Positions 6,590 through 11,888 of a stretch of DNA of 11,888 nucleotides are shown piece after piece; within the stretch, counting starts at the first letter, position 1; every line of letters starts with the position of its first letter. The notes under the pieces were generated by a model, which was given only the letters and a program-made list of their open reading frames with translations, was not told the origin of the DNA and did not search any database. Source of the DNA: JAGTQI01 sp038868115 (GTDB lineage: Archaea > Thermoproteota > Bathyarchaeia > Bathyarchaeales > Bathycorpusculaceae); the NCBI GenBank assembly GCA_038868115.1, contig JAWBXA010000029.1:1-11888 (forward strand), read 5' to 3'. A program made the position numbers and the translations under genes.

Positions 6590-7765
6590 ATGCCTACGAA
6601 CCTGCCAGTGGAGGCTAAACGGAAATGGGCTGAGGTTTCAGCTGCCCGAAACCCTAGAGAGAAGCTTCAGCTTATGCAGGAGTTTTTAAGTCTTGTTCCA
6701 AAGCACAAAGGAACTGCCAAGCTATGCGCCCACGTTAAGAAGCAGATGGCTGTTCTACGGAAAGAGCTTGAGGAGGGAAAGCGACGAAAGGCTGGCAGAG
6801 GTGGACCAAAATTCTTCATCGAAAAGGAGGGGGCAGCCCAAATAGTCATTTTAGGTTTAACAAACGTCGGAAAAAGCAGCCTTCTCGTTTCTGCGACAAA
6901 CGCAAAGGTTGAAGTTTCATCAGCTCCCTACACCACCAAGGAGCCTGTTCCAGGAATGCTTCAATATGAGGATATTCAATTTCAGCTTGTTGAGGCTCCG
7001 GCCTTAATGGAAGGTGCAGCGGATGGAAGAGCTTGGGGTCTTCAAACCCTCGCCCTAGCTAGAAATGCCGATGGCTTAATCTTGATGGTGGATTTAACCC
7101 AAGATCCTCTTTGGCAGTTGTCTACTATCCTCAGCGAGTTGGAGAAGACAAGAATACTCGTCAGCAAGCCTAGGGCGCGGGTTGAAATTGAGAGGAAGCA
7201 TATGGGCGCCGGCTTACGCATAATCGTTTTTGGAAGGCTTCTTGACTGCAATTTTAAAGATGTTGAGGAGCTCCTCAAAAGCTATAAGGTTACGAACGCT
7301 ATTATCAAAATTTACGGCGAGGCAACACTTGACGATGTTGAAGATGCAATCTTTGAAAGCACAGTTTACAAGCCATCCATAATTGTTGCAAACAAGATCG
7401 ACATTGAAGACGCAAAAGCGAACCTTAAAATTTTAGAGGAATACGTTGGCGGACAGCTTCCCATAATTGCTGTCTCATGTAAAACTGGAATAGGCATAAA
7501 GGAAATAGGTGAAGCCTTATTCAAAACTTTGGACATAATCCGCGTATACACCAAAGAGCCGGCTGAGAAAGGCGCCTCAGAAAAGCCCTTCGTCATGAAA
7601 AGGGGCTCAACAGTTTATGATTTAGCCAGAAACATCCATAGCGATCTAAGCGAGAATTTTGCCTATGCAAGGGTTTGGGCAAAACGCCTCGTTTTCAGTC
7701 CTCAAAAGGTCGGGGCTGCGTTCACCCTTGAAGATGGAGACGTTGTTGAAATCCATACTAAATAA
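6590..7765 (+). CDS. DRG-like GTPase with C-terminal TGS domain
   Basis: This 391-residue protein belongs to the Obg/DRG GTPase group. A basic helical N-terminus (about 1-70, rich in EAKRKW, KHKGTAKL, EEGKRRKAGRGGP) is typical of DRG proteins. The G domain has the P-loop GLTNVGKSS (89-97), a switch I threonine in YTTKEPVPG (114-122), NKID (268-271) and SCKTG (296-300). The TGS domain (about 333-391) ends DGDVVEIHTK. The usual switch II sequence DLPG is VEAPAL here (134-139): both the aspartate and the glycine are replaced, although the following EGAADGRAWG still aligns with DRG proteins. DRG proteins associate with ribosomes and translation factors, which fits the neighbouring genes. I chose ATG 6590 because MPTNLP is the expected N-terminus; an in-frame TTG at 6572 would add six residues. 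No clear ribosome binding site is present. It converges on rps7, leaving seven bases between the stops. Confidence 0.85.
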   Translation: MPTNLPVEAKRKWAEVSAARNPREKLQLMQEFLSLVPKHKGTAKLCAHVKKQMAVLRKELEEGKRRKAGRGGPKFFIEKEGAAQIVILGLTNVGKSSLLVSATNAKVEVSSAPYTTKEPVPGMLQYEDIQFQLVEAPALMEGAADGRAWGLQTLALARNADGLILMVDLTQDPLWQLSTILSELEKTRILVSKPRARVEIERKHMGAGLRIIVFGRLLDCNFKDVEELLKSYKVTNAIIKIYGEATLDDVEDAIFESTVYKPSIIVANKIDIEDAKANLKILEEYVGGQLPIIAVSCKTGIGIKEIGEALFKTLDIIRVYTKEPAEKGASEKPFVMKRGSTVYDLARNIHSDLSENFAYARVWAKRLVFSPQKVGAAFTLEDGDVVEIHTK

Positions 7766-7772
7766 GTTTGCG

Positions 7773-8414
7773 CTATCTTGAAGCCATAGCTATTCTTTCC
7801 AGCTCATGGCGTTTTGAAACTGCGTAACTTTTCATGTCGTTGTTCGCTGCCAAAATAAGTTCGTCTGCTAGACACTCTTCAATTGAGCGAGGATTATGCA
7901 TAGCCGCTTGCCTTGCACCCTCGCATATGTACCTTAAGGCTAGGTCGACTCTTCTTTGAGGTGAGATGTCAACTGACAAGTGGTAGACTATGCCACCATA
8001 GGCGATTCTCGTTGTGTCTTCGCATGGCGCAGAGTTCTCAACAGCCCTCACAAGGACTTCTATTGGGTTTCTTCCAGTGCGCAAGTGGATAATTTCAAAA
8101 GCATGCTTAACAATGTTTATAGCTTTAGCCTTTTTACCAGCATTTTTCCCCGGGCGCATAAGATTGTTTACAAGTCTCTCCACGATGTTAACGTTTGCCT
8201 TTCCAAAACGTCTGTGCTCGTGGCGTCCCATGGTGTGGGGTATAACAACAGGTTTAAGTGAAATATACCTCTGCAGACCTAAATCCCTAACCTCAACATC
8301 TTTAAAGCTCCATTTTCCGAAAAGCTTTATTTCCTTCTCTTCGACCTTCCGCTCAATCTTCTTCTGTTCCACCTCTTTCGTCTCCTTTTGTCCTCTCTGT
8401 TCCTTGCTCAACAC
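7773..8414 (-). CDS. rps7: Small ribosomal subunit protein uS7
   Basis: This 213-residue protein binds the 3' major domain of 16S rRNA and forms part of the small-subunit head at the E site. The core starts near residue 31 (LFGKWSFKDVEVRDLGLQRY). It includes HTMGRHEHRRFGK (60-72), NPIEVLVRAVENSAPCEDTT (116-135) and VDISPQRRVDLALR (148-161), and ends with KSYAVSKRHELERIAMASR. The first 30 residues are a lysine/glutamate-rich extension, typical of archaeal S7. The GTG start is three bases after the rps12 stop, with GGTGAT inside the end of rps12 serving as the ribosome binding site, so translation is probably coupled. The next genes of the classical str order (EF-2, EF-1 alpha) are not directly attached; the convergent TGS GTPase intervenes. 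Confidence 0.97.
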   Translation of the reverse strand: MLSKEQRGQKETKEVEQKKIERKVEEKEIKLFGKWSFKDVEVRDLGLQRYISLKPVVIPHTMGRHEHRRFGKANVNIVERLVNNLMRPGKNAGKKAKAINIVKHAFEIIHLRTGRNPIEVLVRAVENSAPCEDTTRIAYGGIVYHLSVDISPQRRVDLALRYICEGARQAAMHNPRSIEECLADELILAANNDMKSYAVSKRHELERIAMASR

Positions 8415-8417
8415 TCA

Positions 8418-8858
8418 TCACCGCATCGGCTTCTGTTTCCTACCAAGCACAAGCTCTTTTAGGGAAACCCCATTAACCATTATGACCTTCCAGCGGACGC
8501 CGGGGATATCACCCATACTTCTTCCACGAGATCCGCCAATACCCTCAACTATTACCTCGTCATGTTCGTCAACAACGTTTAAGGCTCCGTCTCCTGGCAG
8601 AAAAGCCGTAATAACTTTCCCGTTCTTAATCAGCTGGACTCGTACGCATTTTCTTATAGCGCTGTTGGGCTGTTTGCTTTCCACCCCAACCTTTTCGAGG
8701 ACTATGCCCCTCGCCATGGGAGCTCCTTCAAGAGGATCTGCCTTAACATCCAAGCCTAACATTCGCCTTTTATAGTACATGCTACTCCAGCGGAACTTCT
8801 TCCTTTTCTCTACAAGTTTTCTTGCGGCGAACTCGCCACTTGGAGACTTCGAACCCAT
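8418..8858 (-). CDS. rps12: Small ribosomal subunit protein uS12
   Basis: This 146-residue protein sits at the decoding centre and helps control tRNA selection. Landmarks are GVESKQPNSAIRKCVRVQL (58-76) with the universal PNSA loop at 64-67, LPGDG (87-91) and GGSRGRSMGDIPGVRWK (108-124). The N-terminus (GEFAARKLVEKRKKFRW) and the length match archaeal and eukaryotic S12 (S23e) rather than the bacterial form. The ATG is preceded by GAGAGGAAAACG, an acceptable ribosome binding site. A clear TATA box near 8899-8908 makes this the first gene of the rps12-rps7 operon. In many archaea rps12 follows RNA polymerase, L30e and NusA genes; here the upstream neighbour is instead a divergent acyl-transfer enzyme gene. 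Confidence 0.97.
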   Translation of the reverse strand: MGSKSPSGEFAARKLVEKRKKFRWSSMYYKRRMLGLDVKADPLEGAPMARGIVLEKVGVESKQPNSAIRKCVRVQLIKNGKVITAFLPGDGALNVVDEHDEVIVEGIGGSRGRSMGDIPGVRWKVIMVNGVSLKELVLGRKQKPMR

Positions 8859-8898
8859 AACCTACGTTTTCCTCTCGCTACGTGTAATCATACATCTA

Positions 8899-8908
8899 AT
8901 ATTTAAAC
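8899..8908 (-). promoter_or_regulatory. TATA box of the rps12-rps7 operon
   Basis: GTTTAAATAT on the minus strand is a good archaeal TATA box. Its spacing puts transcription start near 8877, about 20 bases before the rps12 ATG, so the leader contains the GAGAGG ribosome binding site. The element is nearly symmetric. Read rightward it would start a transcript near 8930, just before a GAGGAGG at 8934-8940, so it may serve both directions. Confidence 0.5.
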
Positions 8909-8933
8909 TGAACGAGACGAAAACCGCAAAATA

Positions 8934-9044
8934 GAGGAGGTTTGTATTGATTAAAACTCAAAAGCAGAAATATTCTAAAACATGAACCATATCAAGTTTA
9001 TGGGACACGTGGAGACTCCAAAATGGCTGGTTGGAGACTGTTAA
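8934..9044 (+). promoter_or_regulatory. Possible short leader ORFs in front of the lplA-like gene
   Basis: A perfect GAGGAGG (8934-8940) stands six bases before TTG 8947, which opens a 12-codon ORF (MIKTQKQKYSKT) ending at TGA 8983-8985. That stop overlaps ATG 8982 of a 20-codon ORF as ATGA; this second ORF runs to TAA 9042-9044, past the ATG of the lplA-like gene in another frame. The arrangement suits translational coupling or attenuation but may be chance. A separate TATA-like GCAGAAATATT (about 8964-8974) could bypass the first ORF. Confidence 0.25.
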
Positions 9045-9814
9045 AGCTTGAAACCTATAACGCTTACATGAATATGGCAATAGATGAAGCCGTACTGGAG
9101 GCAAGAATAAGAGAATTAGTACCCAACACCGTAAGGTTTTATCGCTGGAAGCCTTCAGCGGTCTCCATTGGACGCTTTCAAAAGATGGAGAACGAGGTTT
9201 ACCTTGAAAATTGTCAAAGATATGGCGTGGACATTGTTAGGCGAATAACCGGTGGAGGCACAGTTTATCATGACGCTGATGGCGAAATAACTTACAGTGT
9301 AGTTGCAAGCAAAGATGACCTAAAAGCCAAAAACATAACAGAGGTTTATGCAAAAATTTACGCTGGCATAATTGAGGCCCTAAAAACTTTAGGGCTGAAA
9401 GCCGATTTTAACGAAGGTGACGGAAGGGTATGCCCAAACCTAACAATAAATGGAAAGAAAATCTCTGGAAGCGCCCAATGCCACAAATCAGACGTAGTCC
9501 TACAACACGGCACAATGCTCATAAACGTTGACCTGGAAAAAATGTTTACTTTCCTAAAACTTCCATGGGCAAAAACATGCATGGAAGCCGTAGACATAGC
9601 TAAAAACAAGATAACATCAATAAAGGCGGAACTTGGAAAAGAAATCCAACACGTAACAGTATATGAAGCGCTAATTGGAGGCTTCCAAAAGGCGCTAAGG
9701 GCAACTCTTGAAAAAAATGATTTAACAAGCTACGAGAAAGAACTAGCTGAAAAACTCTGTAGAGAAAAGTACGCCACAACAGAATGGAATGTTCAAGGAA
9801 AAGAGCCGCACTAA
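9023..9814 (+). CDS. lplA: Lipoate-protein ligase A / octanoyltransferase family protein (catalytic domain only)
   Basis: This 263-residue protein has the biotin/lipoyl ligase fold. RRITGGGTVYHD (73-84) is the lipoyl-binding signature. NGKKISGSAQ (143-152) places the catalytic lysine at K146, and QHGTMLINVDLEKMF (161-175) follows. The C-terminus KYATTEWN (249-256) matches archaeal LplA. Ligases of this type activate lipoate or octanoate with ATP and transfer it to the lysine of lipoyl domains such as glycine cleavage H protein; some archaea need a separate LplB subunit, which is not in this window. Alternatively it may be a LipM-like octanoyltransferase: C137 lies just before the lysine loop and GSAQ...LQHG is LipM-like. 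The ATG follows GTGGAG by about seven bases. Its stop overlaps that of cysS by four bases (CTAA). With the two radical SAM enzymes it could complete lipoyl cofactor assembly. Confidence 0.85.
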   Translation: MAGWRLLKLETYNAYMNMAIDEAVLEARIRELVPNTVRFYRWKPSAVSIGRFQKMENEVYLENCQRYGVDIVRRITGGGTVYHDADGEITYSVVASKDDLKAKNITEVYAKIYAGIIEALKTLGLKADFNEGDGRVCPNLTINGKKISGSAQCHKSDVVLQHGTMLINVDLEKMFTFLKLPWAKTCMEAVDIAKNKITSIKAELGKEIQHVTVYEALIGGFQKALRATLEKNDLTSYEKELAEKLCREKYATTEWNVQGKEPH

Positions 9815-11235
9815 CGTTTCTCTATGCGCCATTTTACTCCCTGAGGCGTGTCCTCCAATATTATGCCCATAGCTTTAAGTTGTTCCCTAATCTTGTCAGC
9901 GGTTATCCAATCCTTGGCTTTTCTCGCTTCCTCCCTTCTCCTAATCAGCTCCTCAGCCTCTGGTGGCAGCCTCCCTTCGACTTTAATCTCGCCTATGACG
10001 CCTAAAACCTTGTCAAACCTCATCATCAAATCATAGACCTCTTCAGCTTCCCATCTGCTCAGTTTGTTTTCGTCCATAAGCTTGTTCACATCCCTAACGA
10101 AGCCGAAAATGGCGGCTAAGGCCACACCTATGTTTAGGTCGTCATCCATGGCTTCCTCAAAACGTCTCTGCGCCTCATCCATTAAACTTTTTATCTTTTC
10201 ACCGCAACCTTCGCCATCAGCCTCCAAAAGCCTACACACAAAGGCTTTCAAACGGTCAACAGCACCCTTCGCAGCCTCAAGTCCCTCAAAGGTGAAATTC
10301 AACTGTTGCCTATAATGAGTGGACATAAGCAAATAACGTATTGCCATAGGATCATAACCCTTCGCCATTAAATCTCTTAAAGTGTAAAAGTTGCCATATC
10401 TCTTCGCCATACGCTTACCCTCAACCAGCAAGTGCTCAGAATGAAGCCAATAACGAGCAAATGGCTTACCAGTGGCAGCCTCAATTTGGGCAATCTCATT
10501 CTCATGATGGGGAAAAATGAGATCAACACCGCCACTGTGAATGTCTATGGTTTCGCCCAAATATTTCATCGCCATGGTTGAGCATTCTATGTGCCATCCT
10601 GGCCTTCCTTTACCAATTTCTGTTTCCCAAAAAACTTCGCCATCCTCTTCGTCCCAAGCCTTCCAGAGGGCAAAGTCGCGGGCTTCCTCCTTCCCATACT
10701 CATCAACTTTTACTCTGGCACCGGGCTTCAACTCTTCAATTTTCAACTTTGAAAGTTTCCCATAATCCTTAAACTTTGAAATGTTATAGTAAACGGAGCC
10801 ATCCTCACCTCTATAGGCATAGCCCTTCTCCATAAGCCTCTTAATCAAACCAACCATTTCCGGAATATGTTCAGTAGCCCTAGGATAATACTCAGCCCTT
10901 TCAAGGTTTAACGCTTCTATATCCTCAAAAAACGCCTTAATGTAGTAGTCTGTATACTCTCTTAAAGGGATGTTCCGCTTCCTAGCCCCCCTAATTGTCT
11001 TATCATCGACATCGGTGATATTCATAACTTGTATTACCTTAAACCCGCGATACTCTAGCCATCTCCTCAAAACGTCTTGAAAAACAAAGGTCCTAAAATT
11101 TCCGATATGGGCAAAATCATAAACTGTGGGGCCGCAAGTGTAAATTCGAACCTTGCCCTCCTCTAAAGGAACAAACCTCTCCTTTTTCCGCGTCAAAGTA
11201 TTAAAGAAGAAGATCTCCACACGCTTAGGCTTCAT
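9811..11235 (-). CDS. cysS: Cysteinyl-tRNA synthetase
   Basis: This 474-residue class I synthetase charges tRNA-Cys. CGPTVYD (34-40) leads into the HIGH-type motif as HIGNFRT (43-49). The zinc ligands expected from the E. coli enzyme are present at C34, C218 (WHIECST), H243 and E247 (FPHHENE). The KMSKS-type loop reads KRMAKRYGN (274-282), a divergent form that keeps the central lysine K278. DIHSGGVDL (231-239) and the helical anticodon-binding C-terminal region (about 310-474, ending QGVKWRIEKR) are intact, so length and domains are normal. The ATG has no ribosome binding site, but a TATA-like TTTAAAC lies about 32 bases upstream, which fits a leaderless transcript. It converges on the lplA-like gene with a four-base overlap of stops. 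Confidence 0.97.
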   Translation of the reverse strand: MKPKRVEIFFFNTLTRKKERFVPLEEGKVRIYTCGPTVYDFAHIGNFRTFVFQDVLRRWLEYRGFKVIQVMNITDVDDKTIRGARKRNIPLREYTDYYIKAFFEDIEALNLERAEYYPRATEHIPEMVGLIKRLMEKGYAYRGEDGSVYYNISKFKDYGKLSKLKIEELKPGARVKVDEYGKEEARDFALWKAWDEEDGEVFWETEIGKGRPGWHIECSTMAMKYLGETIDIHSGGVDLIFPHHENEIAQIEAATGKPFARYWLHSEHLLVEGKRMAKRYGNFYTLRDLMAKGYDPMAIRYLLMSTHYRQQLNFTFEGLEAAKGAVDRLKAFVCRLLEADGEGCGEKIKSLMDEAQRRFEEAMDDDLNIGVALAAIFGFVRDVNKLMDENKLSRWEAEEVYDLMMRFDKVLGVIGEIKVEGRLPPEAEELIRRREEARKAKDWITADKIREQLKAMGIILEDTPQGVKWRIEKR

Positions 11236-11263
11236 GGTCAGTCAAGATGATAATGGAAAAAAC

Positions 11264-11270
11264 GTTTAAA
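11264..11270 (-). promoter_or_regulatory. TATA-like box of cysS, probable leaderless transcript
   Basis: TTTAAAC on the minus strand is centred about 32 bases upstream of the cysS ATG (11235). Archaeal transcription begins about 26 bases after the box centre, which would give a leader of only a few bases. That agrees with the absence of a ribosome binding site before this ATG. Confidence 0.4.
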
Positions 11271-11295
11271 GGCTTTACTTTTTTGGATAACACTC

Positions 11296-11448
11296 TTAAT
11301 CGTATTTCCTAAAACTTAACATCTTCCTAAAACTCTTAAGGTCTTGAGCTACCATCCTTAAGAAGCGCAATTCTTCCACAACCCTATCAACCCTTACAAA
11401 CTCTTCATGGAGCATTTCCAGGACTTTCCAGCTTTCTTCCACGATCAT
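11296..11448 (-). CDS. Small amphipathic helical protein, 50 residues
   Basis: A short ORF on the minus strand begins at ATG 11448 and ends at TAA 11296-11298. GGAGG stands four bases before the ATG, a strong though close-set ribosome binding site; a GTG two codons later would have more usual spacing. The product is almost wholly helical: EESWKVLEMLHEEFVRVDRV and then EELRFLRMVAQDLKSFRKML show regular hydrophobic spacing with acidic residues early and basic residues late, suggesting a coiled coil or a small protein-binding helix pair. There are no cysteines, no membrane segment and no signal peptide. I do not recognise the family. It lies 60 bases upstream of cysS on the same strand, with a TATA-like element between them, so it need not share that transcript. 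Confidence 0.5.
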   Translation of the reverse strand: MIVEESWKVLEMLHEEFVRVDRVVEELRFLRMVAQDLKSFRKMLSFRKYD

Positions 11449-11682
11449 TATGCCTCCATAATTTGTTGACTTGATTTGGGGCCTTCATCGTTTTTTGGCT
11501 GAACGAGCAGCCATTTCCGTCATCGAGGAGAAAGGAGAAGGCTTCGAAAACGGAAAAACCGATTTTGGCTGCCCTTGTCCAGCCTTCAACCTCCGCCCCA
11601 TACTGCATCGTAAGACTTAATACTCACGCAAATATAAAAACATTACTACATAACACAAAATACAAACTTTCTAAACGCCTTT

Positions 11683-11888
11683 TTAGCCGACAGCCAATAT
11701 GCCCTCAAGGATTTTCTCTTCAGGAACTTCCAATTGTTTAGAAAGCCAACTCTTTAAAAGGGTTGTGGGCTTTGGAAGTTCTCCACTATAAGTCATAATT
11801 TGGTTATTTTTCAGGGCGTCTGCTTGGAAAGTTTTCTCCGTCTCCTTATATAAAAACGAGAGCGCTTGGGCTTGACGGGCTAAGGTTT
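11683..11888 (-). CDS. C-terminal end of an unknown protein, cut by the window edge
   Basis: An open frame enters from the right edge on the minus strand and ends at TAA 11683-11685, giving the last 67 residues of a protein. The visible part is hydrophilic and helical (RQAQALSFLYKETEKTF), followed by a proline-containing linker (YSGELPKPTTLLKSW) and the end LEVPEEKILEGILAVG. I do not recognise the family and see no motif. The frame is open throughout with sensible composition, which supports it being coding. An internal ATG (11796-11798) has no ribosome binding site, so the start is probably beyond the window. Confidence 0.5.
   Translation of the reverse strand, partial: TLARQAQALSFLYKETEKTFQADALKNNQIMTYSGELPKPTTLLKSWLSKQLEVPEEKILEGILAVG

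Noticed and set aside
8014..8775. Long open frame of 253 codons on the plus strand
   Set aside because: It lies wholly antisense to rps7 and rps12, whose products are certain, and its serine/phenylalanine/proline-rich translation is typical of an antisense shadow.
11405..11608. Open frame of 67 codons on the minus strand
   Set aside because: It has no ribosome binding site, its translation resembles no protein I know, and its end overlaps the better-supported small gene at 11296-11448 in another frame.
1..11888. CRISPR arrays, insertion sequences, rRNA genes, inteins
   Set aside because: No regularly spaced repeats, transposase motifs, terminal inverted repeats or rRNA-like segments were seen, and EF-1 alpha and CysRS are uninterrupted.

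Overview
This window reads as archaeal chromosome, most likely from the TACK side of the Archaea (a Bathyarchaeia-like lineage is my best guess, not proven). The evidence is an archaeal/eukaryotic-type EF-1 alpha, archaeal-type ribosomal proteins S12 and S7, an archaeal DRG-like TGS GTPase, GTG/TTG starts beside GGAGG or GGTGA ribosome binding sites, and AT-rich TATA-like boxes. The EF-1 alpha carries the longer GEFEAG...GQTREH insertion (residues 122-137) known from eocyte archaea and eukaryotes. Base composition is moderate, which does not suggest an extreme halophile.

Layout. At 26-2516 two different radical SAM proteins with biotin-synthase-like CxxxCxxC motifs face away from each other, with a small winged-helix protein in the leftward operon and a 108-base control region between them. 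I read the two enzymes as the LipS1/LipS2 type two-protein lipoyl synthase. A DRE-TIM metallolyase (isopropylmalate/homocitrate synthase superfamily) runs leftward at 2513-3850. From 3851 to 5001 is a decayed or error-containing stretch: a rightward gene broken into four reading-frame pieces (3942-4204), an unrecognised leftward ORF (4201-4545), and a weaker set of leftward broken frames (4599-4955). Translation genes follow: EF-1 alpha (5002-6309, leftward), a DRG-like TGS GTPase (6590-7765, rightward), then S7 and S12 (leftward operon, promoter near 8900). A lipoate ligase/octanoyl-transferase family protein (9023-9814, rightward) meets cysteinyl-tRNA synthetase (9811-11235, leftward) tail to tail. 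The right end has a 50-residue amphipathic small ORF (11296-11448), about 230 bases where I see no convincing gene, and the C-terminal end of an unknown leftward protein (11683-11888).

Functionally there are two themes. The first is protein lipoylation: two radical SAM sulfur-insertion enzymes and one LplA/LipM-fold acyl-transfer enzyme lie within 10 kb, which would cover acyl attachment and both sulfur insertions. The second is translation: EF-1 alpha, S12, S7, CysRS and a GTPase probably bound to the ribosome. No CRISPR array, transposase, rRNA or tRNA gene was seen. All assignments come from reading the sequence; no database search was possible.
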